Notes: generated by a model from the letters alone, not told the origin. Positions 29,694 to 38,952 are shown, numbered from the stretch's first letter. The stretch is DNA of 64,000 nt from Hoeflea sp. (GCF_002733955.1 NZ_NVXQ01000023.1:62001-126000); one strand, 5' to 3'. Program-made: numbers and translations.

Positions 29694-30140
29694 TCAGGCA
29701 GCGCCACCTGTAAACCGCGCAAGCAGGGCATCGGGCAATCGTCGCGCCCGGCCCAGACCGTTGACCACAGCCACGGTCACCGCGGCAGCGGCCAGCACGT
29801 CGTCCCCGCGAAAAATGGTCTGCTCCAGCATCATCCGGGCGCCGCGCACTTCGCCGGGCTTGGTGATGATGGTCAGCACATCGTCCATTCGCGCCGGAGA
29901 CTTGAAATCGATCTCCATCCGCCGCACCACGAAGGCGACCGCATCGGCAGGATCGCTTTGGCCATGCAGCGCGCCTTGCGACACGCCCAGCAGACGGATG
30001 TAATCCGTCCGGCCGCGCTCGAAAAAATGCAGGTAGCGGGCATGGTAGACGAAACCGGAGAAATCCGTGTCCTCGTAATAGACCCGCTGGTTCAGCACAT
30101 GGCCGCCGTCCTGTAGCTGTCCCGAAAGGGAATTCTCCAT
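29694..30140 (-). CDS. ybgC: Tol-Pal-associated acyl-CoA thioesterase YbgC
   Basis: The 148-residue hotdog-fold thioesterase has the 4-hydroxybenzoyl-CoA thioesterase signature YYEDTDFSGFVYHARYLHFFE, with catalytic Asp26. YbgC proteins act on acyl-CoA or acyl-ACP in the cytoplasm and are typically the first gene of tol-pal operons. Here the methionine aminopeptidase gene (23 bp downstream) separates it from tolQ. The N-terminal ~10 residues are not conserved, so a start a few codons in is possible. Confidence 0.93.
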   Translation of the reverse strand: MENSLSGQLQDGGHVLNQRVYYEDTDFSGFVYHARYLHFFERGRTDYIRLLGVSQGALHGQSDPADAVAFVVRRMEIDFKSPARMDDVLTIITKPGEVRGARMMLEQTIFRGDDVLAAAAVTVAVVNGLGRARRLPDALLARFTGGAA

Positions 30141-30195
30141 GCTTCTCCACCTACGTGAAATTCCGCCTCATTTATCCACAGCATCAACGTGGCGT

Positions 30196-30224
30196 TTGAG
30201 ACAATCGTGTTTCTGTCATAAAAC
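30196..30224 (+). promoter_or_regulatory. sigma-70-type promoter candidate for sqdB
   Basis: TTGAGA (30196-30201) and TAAAAC (30219-30224) are spaced by 17 bp, 45 bp before the sqdB ATG. A GGAG ribosome-binding site follows. Confidence 0.45.
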
Positions 30225-30268
30225 CGATCTATCAGGATTAAAACCATGCAGGCACAGGAGAATCACGG

Positions 30269-31489
30269 ATGAAGATTGCAATCATGGGCGGCGACGGCTT
30301 CGTCGGCTGGCCAACATCACTGCATCTGTCCAATGCCGGGCATGAAATCCACATCATCGACAATCTGTCGCGGCGCTGGATCGACACCGAACTCGGAGTA
30401 CAGTCGCTCACCCCGATGGATTCGATCCAGGAGCGCACTCGCATCTGGCATGCCGAAACCGGCCGCAAGATCCATTTCCACCTCATCGACATGGCGCGTG
30501 ATTATGACGTGCTGAAGAACTGGCTGGCCGAAGAGCGCCCCGACGCGATCGTGCATTTCGCCGAGCAGCGCGCAGCGCCCTATTCGATGAAGACCGACCG
30601 GCACAAGAATTACACCGTCAACAACAACGTCAACGCCACCCACAACCTGCTCAACGCCATGGTGGAGCTGGGGCTCGACGCGCATCTGGTGCATCTGGGC
30701 ACCATGGGCGTCTATGGCTATTCGACGGTCGGCGCCGCCATTCCCGAGGGTTATCTGCCGGTCGGCATCGAGACCATGGACGGCGAGACGGCGCAGCAGG
30801 ATATTCTCTATCCGGCCAATCCCGGCTCGATCTACCACATGACCAAGTGCCTCGATCAGCTGATCTTCCAGTTCTACGCCAAGAACGACAATCTGCGCAT
30901 CACCGACCTGCACCAGGGCATCGTCTGGGGTACTCACACCGACCAGACCCGCCGGCACGAGCAGCTGGTCAACCGTTTCGATTACGACGGCGACTACGGC
31001 ACCGTGCTCAACCGCTTCCTGATCCAGGCCGCGATCGGCTATCCGCTGACCGTGCACGGCACCGGCGGCCAGACCCGCGCCTTCATCCACATCCAGGATT
31101 CGGTGCGCTGCATCGAGATCGCACTTGAGAACCCGCCGGCCCGCGGCGACAAGGTCGAGATCTTCAACCAGATGACCGAAACCCACCGGGTCCGCGATCT
31201 GGCCAAGATGATCTCCACGATGACCGGCGCCGAGATCGCCTGGCTGCCCAACCCGCGCAAGGAAGCGGCCGAGAACGATCTCGTCGTCCGCAACGAGAAG
31301 TTTCTTGGCCTCGGTCTCGAGCCGACCACGCTGAAGGAAGGGCTGCTGGAAGAGGTTGTCGACGTGGCGAAGAAATACGCCTACCGCGTCGATCGTTCGC
31401 GCGTACCCGCAGTATCGGCCTGGACCAAGGACATCGCCACCTCGATCAACCGCGACCCGGAAGGCAAGGCGCTCAAATCCGTGTCATGA
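30269..31489 (+). CDS. sqdB: UDP-sulfoquinovose synthase
   Basis: The 406-residue SDR-family enzyme makes UDP-sulfoquinovose from UDP-glucose and sulfite, the head-group donor for the sulfolipid SQDG. The NAD-binding GGDGFVGWP is at 7-15. The active site matches the plant SQD1 pattern: T145 (TMGVYGYS), Y189 and K193 (YHMTK). The length and the RRWIDTELG and HQGIVWGTHTDQT segments are diagnostic. It heads a tightly coupled operon, and the next gene overlaps its stop by 4 bp. SQDG lets cells replace phospholipids when phosphate is scarce; no Pho box was identified here. Confidence 0.97.
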   Translation: MKIAIMGGDGFVGWPTSLHLSNAGHEIHIIDNLSRRWIDTELGVQSLTPMDSIQERTRIWHAETGRKIHFHLIDMARDYDVLKNWLAEERPDAIVHFAEQRAAPYSMKTDRHKNYTVNNNVNATHNLLNAMVELGLDAHLVHLGTMGVYGYSTVGAAIPEGYLPVGIETMDGETAQQDILYPANPGSIYHMTKCLDQLIFQFYAKNDNLRITDLHQGIVWGTHTDQTRRHEQLVNRFDYDGDYGTVLNRFLIQAAIGYPLTVHGTGGQTRAFIHIQDSVRCIEIALENPPARGDKVEIFNQMTETHRVRDLAKMISTMTGAEIAWLPNPRKEAAENDLVVRNEKFLGLGLEPTTLKEGLLEEVVDVAKKYAYRVDRSRVPAVSAWTKDIATSINRDPEGKALKSVS

Positions 31490-32358
31490 GCACAGCGAGC
31501 TCTCTGCCCTCGGGCCTCATTGCCAGCAAATCGGCAGCCAGCCATCGCGCCTATGTCACTCTTGTCACCAATGCGGACTACGCCATGGGCGCGACGGCTT
31601 TGGCCCGGTCGATCCTGCTCAGTGGGACCAAAGCCGATATCGCGGTGCTGCATACCGGCGGTGTTGACGCTGCGGCACTCAAACCGCTGTCGGATCTCGG
31701 CTGCCGGTTGATCGAGACCGAGCTGCTCGACACATCCGAAGCCTTCAACGAGCGCCATGCCCGTGGCAAGCTGCACGCCAATGCGCCCTTCACCAAGGGC
31801 CGCAAGCCGGCCTTTCACTCGCCGCTCGACAATTTCTGCAAACTGAGGCTCTGGCAGCTGACAGACTACGAGTCTTGCGTTTTCATCGACGCGGATGCGC
31901 TGGTGCTGCGCAACATCGACAAGCTGTTCGACTATCCCGAATTCTCCGCAGCACCCAATGTCTATGAGACGCTAAAGGATTTTCACCGGCTCAATTCCGG
32001 CGTCTTCACCGCCCGGCCCTCGGCGGAAACCTTCACCGCGATGCTCAAGGTACTGGACCGGCCCGACGCCTTCTGGCGCAGGACGGACCAGACATTTCTG
32101 GAAACCTTCTTCCCCGACTGGCACGGCCTGCCGGTCTTCATGAACATGCTGCAATATGTCTGGTTCAACCTGCCGGATCTGTGGGACTGGAAGCAGATCG
32201 GCGTGTTGCACTACCAGTATGAAAAGCCCTGGGAAGAAGGTCACCCGCGGGCTGCAGAACTTAAACCCCTGATCGACCTGTGGCATGCCTACCTCGAAGG
32301 GACATCGATTCCGGACATTTCATCGCTGCCCAACCCATCGGGATCACACGCGGAATGA
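31486..32358 (+). CDS. sqdD: SqdD-like family 8 glycosyltransferase of sulfolipid synthesis
   Basis: The 290-residue protein resembles glycogenin-type GT8 glycosyltransferases. VTLVTNADYAMGATALARSI forms the nucleotide-binding strand, and the DxD metal motif is D135-A-D137 (CVFIDADALVLRNID). In Rhodobacter sphaeroides and Sinorhizobium meliloti, sqdD follows sqdB and is required for transfer of sulfoquinovose. The 4-bp overlap with sqdB (ATGA) and the 4-bp overlap with the next gene support translational coupling. No membrane helix is visible, so it probably acts at the membrane surface. Confidence 0.88.
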   Translation: MSTASSLPSGLIASKSAASHRAYVTLVTNADYAMGATALARSILLSGTKADIAVLHTGGVDAAALKPLSDLGCRLIETELLDTSEAFNERHARGKLHANAPFTKGRKPAFHSPLDNFCKLRLWQLTDYESCVFIDADALVLRNIDKLFDYPEFSAAPNVYETLKDFHRLNSGVFTARPSAETFTAMLKVLDRPDAFWRRTDQTFLETFFPDWHGLPVFMNMLQYVWFNLPDLWDWKQIGVLHYQYEKPWEEGHPRAAELKPLIDLWHAYLEGTSIPDISSLPNPSGSHAE

Positions 32359-33239
32359 AAGCCCTGGTCACCGGCGGCACCGGCCTGGTCGGGCGCTACG
32401 TCGTCGAGACGCTGATCGATGCAGGTTATGAGGTGGTTGTCTCCGGACGGACGAAACCGGCAGAGGGCCTGTTCTCTCAGCCTGTCGAATTCCGACCCGC
32501 GCAGCTTGATCCCAACTGGAAACCGGGCGCGCTGTTTGCCGGCATCAACGTCTGCATTCATGCCGCCTTCGAGCACCTGCCCGGACGCTATCGTGGCGGC
32601 GAAGGCGATGATCCCGACGGCTTCCGGCGCTCCAATCTCGAAGGCACTCTCTCGCTTTTCGAAGCAGCCCGATCAGCCGGGGTCCAGCGTGTGGTCTTTC
32701 TGTCAAGCCGCGCAGTCTATGACGGTGTGCCGCCCGGCAATCCCCTGACCGAAGACCTCACGTTGCAGCCAACCTCGCTCTACGGCGAACTCAAGCTTGC
32801 AGGCGAGCAAGCGCTTGCGGCGATGAACGCACCGGATTTCATCACATCAAGCCTGCGCCTGACCGGGGTCTATGGCGAATTGCGCCCGAACAAGTGGGAC
32901 ACGCTGTTTGCCAACTATCTGGCGGGCCGCCCGGTACCGGTGCGCGCAGGTTCCGAAGTCCATGGCCGCGATGTCGGCCAGGCCGTGCGGCTGATGCTGG
33001 ATACCGAGCCGGACCATATCGGTGGCCAGGCATTCAATGTGTCTGATCTGGTTGCCGATACGCGCGACCTGCTCGAGGCGCTGCATCAGAACAATCCAGG
33101 CTCTCCGCCGCTCCCGCTTGCGGCAGACAAGTCTGGCGTGGCCGAAATGGATACGAGCAAGATCAGGTGGCTTGGCTGGATGCCGGGAGGCTGGCCATTG
33201 CTGAGAAAAAGCACAGCAGCACTCAGCCCAACTCAATGA
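32355..33239 (+). CDS. sqdC: NAD(P)-dependent SDR epimerase/reductase, probable SqdC
   Basis: The 294-residue extended short-chain dehydrogenase has the nucleotide-binding TGGTGLVG (6-13) and a catalytic S117/S118, Y143, K147 set (FLSSRA, YGELK). The ATG at 32355 overlaps the sqdD stop. In R. sphaeroides the third gene of sqdBDC is a reductase-like protein whose mutant accumulates a sulfoquinovosyl-dihydroxyacetone lipid. The position and fold here fit that role, although the assignment rests on synteny. It overlaps the convergent metallophosphoesterase gene by 17 bp. Confidence 0.65.
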   Translation: MKALVTGGTGLVGRYVVETLIDAGYEVVVSGRTKPAEGLFSQPVEFRPAQLDPNWKPGALFAGINVCIHAAFEHLPGRYRGGEGDDPDGFRRSNLEGTLSLFEAARSAGVQRVVFLSSRAVYDGVPPGNPLTEDLTLQPTSLYGELKLAGEQALAAMNAPDFITSSLRLTGVYGELRPNKWDTLFANYLAGRPVPVRAGSEVHGRDVGQAVRLMLDTEPDHIGGQAFNVSDLVADTRDLLEALHQNNPGSPPLPLAADKSGVAEMDTSKIRWLGWMPGGWPLLRKSTAALSPTQ

Positions 33240-34122
33240 GCACGATTTCCGGCCAGGCGCCGACCCGTACCGGAAGTATTGAACAACCCAGGCCCTTGGA
33301 CACGATCATCTCGCGATTGTCCTCACGGTAGTGGCCGAGTGGATAGCGTCGCGACCCCGCCGACGCCGCTGCCGGCCGCCAACCGAGTATGTTGACCTGG
33401 CCGCCATGCGTGTGACCACACAGCGTGAGGCTTACCCGGTCCGGCACGCGGGGGAAAATATCCGGTTCATGCGCCATGAGCAGAACAGGGGCGTCGTCAG
33501 ACACCTGCGCCAGCGTCCCGTGCAGATCATCGATGCCGACAACAGACGATCGTCCATAGCCCGACCCCGGCAGCAGCGCCAGCTGATCGCCAAGACCTGC
33601 AATCCAGAACGGGCATCCATCCTTCTCGAGCCGAACCGACTCGTTGACATAAGTCGCAATTCCCGCGTTTCGCAGCGCACCGGCCGCGATGTTTTCCGAC
33701 CGCGGATTTTTCTGGAAAGCGAGGTCCTCCCAATAGTCGTGATTGCCGAGAATGGCATGGACACCGAGGGGTGCCTGTAAAGATGCCAGCGCCTGAGACC
33801 AGTCTGCAGAACTGACATAATCACTCACCAGCCGCGTTCCCGCCGCATAATCCCCCAGCAGAAGGATGATGTCAGCATCGAGCGAATTGGCCTTCGCACA
33901 AATCGACTTGATACGTGACAGGTTCATCCATGGGTCGCAGGCGTGGAAGTCCGCAAGTGCGCAGATCCGAAGTTTCAGCCCGTCTGTCCAGCCAGGCGGC
34001 TTGAGCGCGTACCGCGTCACGCGAGGTCTGGCGAGCACTTCCACAAATGGATAGGCAGCGAGACCGGCCAGACCTACTGCTCCGACGAGCATTGTCTTGA
34101 GAAAGGTCCGGCGCGTGAGCAT
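33223..34122 (-). CDS. Tat-exported or membrane-anchored metallophosphoesterase
   Basis: The 299-residue calcineurin-like phosphoesterase has an N-terminal LTRRTFLKTMLVGAVGLAGL segment that looks like a twin-arginine signal. Metal-binding motifs follow in order: ADFHACDP (a variant of DxH), LLGDYAAG (GD), LGNHDYW (GNHD), and CGHTHGGQ (GHTH). This group (YkuE/YaeI-like) hydrolyses phosphodiesters such as lipid head-group intermediates outside the cytoplasm. Its ATG directly abuts the ruvB stop codon, so it is translated from the ruv mRNA or coupled to it. The substrate is unknown. Confidence 0.87.
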   Translation of the reverse strand: MLTRRTFLKTMLVGAVGLAGLAAYPFVEVLARPRVTRYALKPPGWTDGLKLRICALADFHACDPWMNLSRIKSICAKANSLDADIILLLGDYAAGTRLVSDYVSSADWSQALASLQAPLGVHAILGNHDYWEDLAFQKNPRSENIAAGALRNAGIATYVNESVRLEKDGCPFWIAGLGDQLALLPGSGYGRSSVVGIDDLHGTLAQVSDDAPVLLMAHEPDIFPRVPDRVSLTLCGHTHGGQVNILGWRPAAASAGSRRYPLGHYREDNREMIVSKGLGCSILPVRVGAWPEIVLIELG

Positions 34123-35160
34123 TCAGTCTTCTTCAAACAGGCTGGCCTGCGTCGCCGCAAGATCCTTGGGCGGATTGAGACCCATGTGGTCCCAGGCGCG
34201 CGCGGTCAGCACCCGGCCGCGCGGTGTGCGCTGGAGGAAGCCCTGCTGGATCAGATAGGGCTCGATGATGTCCTCGATAGCGTCACGCGGTTCCGACAGG
34301 CCGGCGGCGATGGTTTCGATCCCCACCGGTCCGCCGCCGAAATTGCGCACGATCATGTCGAGATAGCGCCGGTCGAGCTGATCGAGCCCGATGCTGTCAA
34401 CCGAGAGACGGGTCAGCGCCTCATCGGCGATCTGCCGGGTCACCGCCTCGGCCTTGGCCACTTCCGCGAAATCCCGCACCCGCCGCAGCAGGCGCCCGGC
34501 GATGCGTGGGGTACCCCGGGCACGGCGGGCGATTTCAAGCGCGCCGTCATCGGTCATGCCGAGCCCCATGATCCGCGCCCCGCGGCGCACGATCAGTTCA
34601 AGCTCTTCGACGGTGTAGAACTGCAACCGCACCGGAATGCCGAACCGGTCCCTCAAAGGCGTTGTCAGCAGGCCAAGACGCGTTGTGGCCGCGACCAGCG
34701 TGAACCGCGACAGGTCGATCTTCACCGAGCGCGCCGCCGGTCCCTCGCCGATGATCAGGTCGAGCTGAAAATCCTCCATCGCCGGATAGAGAATTTCCTC
34801 CACCGCCGGGTTGAGCCGGTGGATCTCGTCGATAAACAAGACATCGCGATCTTCCAGATTGGTCAGAAGGGCGGCCAGATCTCCCGCCTTGGCAATCACG
34901 GGTCCGGAGGTGGAGCGGAAATTGACGCCCAGCTCCTTGGCCATGATCTGCGCCAGCGTGGTTTTGCCAAGGCCGGGAGGACCGACAAACAGCACATGAT
35001 CGAGCGCCTCGGCCCGGCCCTTCGCCGCCTCGATGAACACCTTGAGATTGGCCCGCGCCTCCGCCTGGCCGGTGAAATCGTCCAGCGTTTGCGGCCGCAA
35101 CGTCGTATCGACGTCCTCTCCGCGCTTGTCAGGGGAAATCAGACGGTCCTCGTCACTCAT
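34123..35160 (-). CDS. ruvB: Holliday junction branch-migration helicase RuvB
   Basis: The 345-residue AAA+ motor forms hexameric rings that drive branch migration with RuvA. Walker A GPPGLGKT is at 60-67, Walker B FIDEIH at 109-114 and sensor 1 AATTR is present. The RuvB-specific C-terminal winged helix ([38 protein letters not shown]) follows. Its ATG overlaps the stop of the upstream PIN-toxin gene by 4 bp, so ruvB translation is probably coupled to that accessory gene rather than to ruvA. Confidence 0.98.
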   Translation of the reverse strand: MSDEDRLISPDKRGEDVDTTLRPQTLDDFTGQAEARANLKVFIEAAKGRAEALDHVLFVGPPGLGKTTLAQIMAKELGVNFRSTSGPVIAKAGDLAALLTNLEDRDVLFIDEIHRLNPAVEEILYPAMEDFQLDLIIGEGPAARSVKIDLSRFTLVAATTRLGLLTTPLRDRFGIPVRLQFYTVEELELIVRRGARIMGLGMTDDGALEIARRARGTPRIAGRLLRRVRDFAEVAKAEAVTRQIADEALTRLSVDSIGLDQLDRRYLDMIVRNFGGGPVGIETIAAGLSEPRDAIEDIIEPYLIQQGFLQRTPRGRVLTARAWDHMGLNPPKDLAATQASLFEED

Positions 35161-35567
35161 ATGAGCAGCTCCATGCCCGCAACAGAATTGGCGGCCTTGC
35201 GGTCAAACGTCATTGTCTTTTCACATCCATTGGCGCGGTTGATATCGGCGATGATCACATCGGAGAAGCCGGGGTGCGAAGACATAAACCATTGCCCCCA
35301 GTTCTCCATACGCAAAGTTTCGGGAACCCTGATTTCGACGGTGTCGAGCAGACCTGCCACCTGTTGCCGCGCCACCGGCGGATCCACCTTGTAGGCCCGT
35401 TCCAGCACCCATACCGTCTCGGCAATCACCATCGGGTTGACGAACAGCGGCGCGGCAGCACTGCTGGCCTTGACCAGCGAAACGGCCGCATCGAACTGGA
35501 CTGGATCATCACGCGTGAGAAGCCGAACGATGATGTTGGTATCAATCCCGATCACGAGACCGCTCAA
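35157..35567 (-). CDS. vapC: PIN-domain ribonuclease toxin (VapC family)
   Basis: The 136-residue protein has the PIN fold with four acidic metal ligands: D9 (IGIDTN), E50 ([10 protein letters not shown]), D103 ([10 protein letters not shown]) and D122 (MTFDRKAA). VapC toxins are Mg-dependent endoribonucleases cutting tRNA or rRNA. The annotated start is TTG at 35567; a GTG at 35555 is an alternative. Either overlaps the antitoxin gene, whose stop is at 35542. The 3' end overlaps ruvB by 4 bp. All catalytic residues are intact, so it should be active. Confidence 0.92.
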   Translation of the reverse strand: MSGLVIGIDTNIIVRLLTRDDPVQFDAAVSLVKASSAAAPLFVNPMVIAETVWVLERAYKVDPPVARQQVAGLLDTVEIRVPETLRMENWGQWFMSSHPGFSDVIIADINRANGCEKTMTFDRKAANSVAGMELLI

Positions 35568-35808
35568 ATCGCTCTAACACAGCTTCGTCGAGCGCTTCGT
35601 TCATGGTCTCGACCGAAACCGGTTTGCGCTCCGGCGCATGCAGCACGCCGGCGAAATCCAGCGCGCTGCGGTTTTTCGGCACGAGCACCACTTTCCCGTC
35701 GACGAACTCATATCCGAGACGATCCCCGGCGCCTACCTTGAGAAACTCGCGCACTTCCTGTGGGATTGTGGTCTGGCCCTTGGTCGTCAATTTAGATTCG
35801 ATTCCCAT
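35542..35808 (-). CDS. vapB: AbrB/MazE-type antitoxin of the PIN toxin
   Basis: The 88-residue protein has an N-terminal SpoVT/AbrB swapped-hairpin DNA-binding domain (ESKLTTKGQTTIPQEVREFLKVGAGDRL) and a C-terminal acidic tail that would wrap the toxin ([24 protein letters not shown]). I prefer the ATG at 35808, which begins the conserved part. A TTG six codons upstream (35826) is an alternative, and GTAAGGAA lies just before both. It is the first gene of the pair and should repress its own promoter through the palindrome at 35826-35856. Confidence 0.88.
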   Translation of the reverse strand: MGIESKLTTKGQTTIPQEVREFLKVGAGDRLGYEFVDGKVVLVPKNRSALDFAGVLHAPERKPVSVETMNEALDEAVLERFERSRDRD

Positions 35809-35825
35809 TTCCTTACCTGCAATCA

Positions 35826-35869
35826 AATTCCTTACATTACACTATAGTAAGGAATTGCGCCTGACACAA
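35826..35869 (-). promoter_or_regulatory. promoter and palindromic operator of the toxin-antitoxin pair
   Basis: On the minus strand TTGTGT (35869-35864) and TATAGT (35846-35841) are spaced by exactly 17 bp, a near-ideal sigma-70 promoter. A perfect 10-bp inverted repeat, AATTCCTTAC (35826-35835) with GTAAGGAATT (35847-35856), flanks the -10. A third half-site lies just downstream (35808-35816). This is the usual design for antitoxin autoregulation, and it lies between ruvA and ruvB. Confidence 0.75.
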
Positions 35870-35877
35870 GGAATTGC

Positions 35878-36495
35878 CTACTTGGCAAGTTCCTTCAGCC
35901 CAAGCCGGATCAGCTTGGCCGAGTCGGGATTGTCGCCGGCAGTCTTCATCGCGGCAGCCACTGCATTGGCCGCCTGATCACGCGAATAGCCGAGATTGGA
36001 CAAGGCCGAGACGGCATCGGCCACCGGGGCAGACGCCACGCCTTCGCCGAGCTCCTGTTTCAGCCCCATCGCCTCGCCGGCATCACCGCCCAGCGCCGGG
36101 ACCTTGTTCTTGAGCTCGGCCACGATCCGTTGCGCCACTTTCGGCCCGATGCCAGGGGCGCGGGCCACCGTCGCCTTGTCCTGCAGCGCAATGGCATTGG
36201 CGAGTTCGGAAGCCGTCAGCGTCGACAGCACCGCCAGCGCCACCTTGGCGCCCACACCCTGCACGCTTTGCAGAAGCCGGAACCACTCCCGTTCCAGCGC
36301 TGATTCAAATCCGAACAGCTTGAGCTGATCCTCACGCACATAGGTCTCGATGAACAGCACCGCCGCTTCACCGACCGATCCGAGACGCGACAGCGTTCGC
36401 ATCGAACAGAACGCCACGTAGCAGACCCCGTGCACATCGATCAGGGCATAGTCTTCGCCGATTTCCTCGAGAGTGCCCTTGAGCTTGCCAATCAT
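35878..36495 (-). CDS. ruvA: Holliday junction recognition protein RuvA
   Basis: The 205-residue protein binds four-way junctions as a tetramer. Domain I (OB fold) begins [21 protein letters not shown]. Two helix-hairpin-helix motifs lie near 70-125 ([14 protein letters not shown] and [17 protein letters not shown]). The C-terminal domain III, which contacts RuvB, covers about 160-205. The ATG at 36495 has a GAGGAG ribosome-binding site. It follows ruvC by 10 bp. Its stop lies 9 bp upstream of the toxin-antitoxin promoter. Confidence 0.97.
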   Translation of the reverse strand: MIGKLKGTLEEIGEDYALIDVHGVCYVAFCSMRTLSRLGSVGEAAVLFIETYVREDQLKLFGFESALEREWFRLLQSVQGVGAKVALAVLSTLTASELANAIALQDKATVARAPGIGPKVAQRIVAELKNKVPALGGDAGEAMGLKQELGEGVASAPVADAVSALSNLGYSRDQAANAVAAAMKTAGDNPDSAKLIRLGLKELAK

Positions 36496-36505
36496 CGAAC
36501 ACTCC

Positions 36506-37012
36506 TCATTCCGCCGCCATCCGCCATTCCGGCGATGTTCTGTGATGCGCATGACAGATGGCAATCGCCAGTGCATCCGCCGCGTGGTCGCTGTCAAAGG
36601 TGGCTTTCGGGATCAGCATCTTGACCATCATCACGATCTGCTTCTTGTCGCCATGCCCGACACCGATCACCGCCTTCTTGACCGCGTTCGGCGCATACTC
36701 GCCGACCCGCAGCCCGGCCCGCGCCGGCGCCAGCATGGCAATGCCGCGGGCCTGACCCAGCTTCAGCGTCGCCGTGGCGTCCTTGTTGACGAAGGTGTTT
36801 TCCACCGCCGCCTCAAACGGCTGGAACTGGTGAAGAATGCTTTCCAGCCCGTCATAAAGCTGGTTCAGCCGCGAGGCGAGATCGAGCTTGTTGTCGGATT
36901 TCACGGTTCCCGAAGCGACAAAACGCAACGAGTTGCCAAGACTGTCGATGACACCCCAGCCGGTGTTTCTCAGCCCGGGATCAATCCCGATGATACGAAT
37001 CGCTTCCGCCAT
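36506..37012 (-). CDS. ruvC: Holliday junction resolvase RuvC
   Basis: The 168-residue endonuclease resolves junctions moved by RuvAB. The RNase H-like active site is complete: D11 ([13 protein letters not shown]), E71 ([11 protein letters not shown]), and H143 and D146 ([11 protein letters not shown]). It is the first gene of the ruvC-ruvA cluster and is divergent from a luciferase-like oxidoreductase gene across 147 bp that must hold both promoters. Confidence 0.97.
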   Translation of the reverse strand: MAEAIRIIGIDPGLRNTGWGVIDSLGNSLRFVASGTVKSDNKLDLASRLNQLYDGLESILHQFQPFEAAVENTFVNKDATATLKLGQARGIAMLAPARAGLRVGEYAPNAVKKAVIGVGHGDKKQIVMMVKMLIPKATFDSDHAADALAIAICHAHHRTSPEWRMAAE

Positions 37013-37159
37013 GCAAAAATCCTATCCCGATGCGCCGGACCATTCCATCAAAATGTGAACAAAACAAAAACAAACCGCAGCCACGGCAAACTGTCTTTGG
37101 CATTCCTCCGCTGGCTTCCTACATGGAGGTCAAACACGTTCCGACCCGAAAGAATATCC

Positions 37160-38146
37160 ATGACAGCGTTTTCCATTCTCGATCTCTGCCCCATCGTCGA
37201 GGGCGGCACCACAAGCGACGCGCTTTCCTCGACCCGGCTGATGGCCAAGCAGGCCGAAGATGCCGGTTTCACCCGCTTCTGGCTGGCCGAACATCACGGC
37301 ATGAAGGGCATTGCAAGTGCCGCCACCTCGCTGGTCATCGCCGAAGCCGGCCACGCAACCAGCACCATCCGCATCGGCTCGGGCGGCATCATGCTGCCCA
37401 ACCATTCGCCGCTGGTGATTGCCGAACAGTTCGGCACGCTGGAGGCCCTGTTTCCGGGCCGCGTTGACCTCGGTCTCGGCCGGGCGCCCGGCACCGACAT
37501 GAACACCGCCCGGGCGCTGCGCCGCAATCTCGAAGCCGGAGCCAACAGCTTCCCCGATGATATTGTCGAACTGCAGCATTGGCTCGGCGAACCCGACGAT
37601 CGCATGCTGATCGCCGTTCCCGGTGCAGGCTCCCATGTGCCGCTCTGGATCCTCGGCTCCAGCATCTACAGCGCCCATCTGGCCGCAGGACTGGGGCTGC
37701 CATACGCTTTTGCCTCGCATTTTGCGCCGGACATGTTGCTTGAAGCGCTCGACATATACCGCAGCAAGTTCACACCTTCAGCCCAGCTTGACGCACCGTA
37801 TGTCATGGCCGCGACCATGGGCGTGATGGCCGATACGGACGCAGAGGCGAACTACCTGTTCACCACCTTGCAGCAGACCTTCGTCAACATGCGCCGCAAT
37901 GCGCGCGGCAAGATGCCAAGGCCGATCGACTCCATGGACGGCTACTGGAACGAGATGGAAAAGATCGCCGTCGAACACACTCTGCGCTATGCAATCGTCG
38001 GCAGCCCCGACACCGCGAAGCAGACAATGCAGGATTTCATCAAAGCCACGCAAGCCGACGAGATCATAATCTCGATGCCGATCCACTCCATCGACGCGCG
38101 GCTGAAATCCGTTGAGCTGTTCGGCAAACTGCGAGCCGCACTGTAA
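37160..38146 (+). CDS. LLM-class flavin-dependent oxidoreductase (luciferase-like)
   Basis: The 328-residue protein has the bacterial-luciferase-like TIM barrel. Landmarks include [18 protein letters not shown] at the start, [18 protein letters not shown] (40-57 region) and [14 protein letters not shown]. These define the MsnO8/YhbW-type subgroup, which uses reduced FMN or F420; the substrate is unknown. I chose the ATG at 37160, where the conserved domain begins; the frame is open to 36473 but overlaps ruvC and encodes nothing recognisable. The ribosome-binding site is weak (GAAAGAA). Confidence 0.9.
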   Translation: MTAFSILDLCPIVEGGTTSDALSSTRLMAKQAEDAGFTRFWLAEHHGMKGIASAATSLVIAEAGHATSTIRIGSGGIMLPNHSPLVIAEQFGTLEALFPGRVDLGLGRAPGTDMNTARALRRNLEAGANSFPDDIVELQHWLGEPDDRMLIAVPGAGSHVPLWILGSSIYSAHLAAGLGLPYAFASHFAPDMLLEALDIYRSKFTPSAQLDAPYVMAATMGVMADTDAEANYLFTTLQQTFVNMRRNARGKMPRPIDSMDGYWNEMEKIAVEHTLRYAIVGSPDTAKQTMQDFIKATQADEIIISMPIHSIDARLKSVELFGKLRAAL

Positions 38147-38149
38147 GGC

Positions 38150-38182
38150 AAAAAAAGCCGCCGGTCAGAAGGCCGGCGGCTT
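38150..38182 (-). terminator. terminator of yebC (possibly bidirectional)
   Basis: AAGCCGCCGG and CCGGCGGCTT form a 10-bp stem around an 8-nt loop. On the minus strand it is followed by seven T residues, so it ends yebC; it may also stop the convergent oxidoreductase transcript. Confidence 0.93.
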
Positions 38183-38205
38183 GCAATCTTCGGCGACGGG
38201 AACGA

Positions 38206-38952
38206 TCAGGCGGAAAGCTTGGCCATGATCTCGTCGGAAACTTCGAAGTTGGCGTAGACGTTCTGCACGTCGTCGTCGTCATCCAGCGTCGCGATCAACT
38301 TGAGCACGGAGACCGCCTTGTCCTCGTCCACCGGAGCCGTGGTCTGTGGCTTCCACACGGCCTTGACGGAATTGGCTTCACCCAGCGCCTCTTCGAGTGC
38401 GGTGGAGACTTCGCCGATATCCTCGAACGCGCAAATGATGGTGTGTTCTTCCTCGCCGCTGGTCACATCCTCTGCGCCGGCCATGATGGCGGCTTCCATG
38501 ATCGCATCGGCATCACCGGCTTCCAGCGGATAGATGATCTCGCCAACGCGCGAGAACATGAAGCCCACCGATCCGGTTTCGCCCAGAGCGCCGCCGGATT
38601 TGGTAAACGCCGCGCGCACGCTCGAGGCGGTGCGGTTGCGGTTGTCGGTCAGCGCCTCGACGATGACGGCCACGCCGCCCGGGCCGTAGCCCTCGTAACG
38701 TACTTCCTCATAGGCTTCGCTGTCGCCGCCCGTCGCCTTGTTGATGGCGCGCTGGATGTTGTCCTTCGGCATCGACTGCGACTTGGCGTTCTGGATCGCC
38801 AGACGCAGCCGCGGGTTCATCGCGGGATCGGGTGCGCCCATCTTGGCAGCAACGGTGATTTCGCGCCCGAGCTTGGAGAACATCTTGGAACGGACGGCAT
38901 CCTGCCGTCCCTTGCGGTGCATGATGTTTTTAAATTGTGAGTGGCCGGCCAT
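38206..38952 (-). CDS. yebC: YebC/TACO1-family protein
   Basis: The 248-residue protein begins [32 protein letters not shown], the family hallmark, and keeps the [16 protein letters not shown] and [22 protein letters not shown] segments. Family members were annotated as transcriptional regulators; recent work links them to translation of difficult peptide stretches, such as polyproline, on the ribosome. In many proteobacteria yebC sits just upstream of ruvC. Here the luciferase-like gene intervenes on the other strand. Confidence 0.95.
   Translation of the reverse strand: MAGHSQFKNIMHRKGRQDAVRSKMFSKLGREITVAAKMGAPDPAMNPRLRLAIQNAKSQSMPKDNIQRAINKATGGDSEAYEEVRYEGYGPGGVAVIVEALTDNRNRTASSVRAAFTKSGGALGETGSVGFMFSRVGEIIYPLEAGDADAIMEAAIMAGAEDVTSGEEEHTIICAFEDIGEVSTALEEALGEANSVKAVWKPQTTAPVDEDKAVSVLKLIATLDDDDDVQNVYANFEVSDEIMAKLSA

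Noticed and set aside
29671-30150. N-terminal extension of the methionine aminopeptidase frame
   Set aside because: The sequence is the shifted-frame shadow of ybgC; the ATG at 29670 with a ribosome-binding site gives the normal enzyme length.
36473-37159. N-terminal extension of the luciferase-like oxidoreductase frame
   Set aside because: It is antisense to ruvC and the divergent promoter region; the conserved barrel begins at the ATG at 37160.
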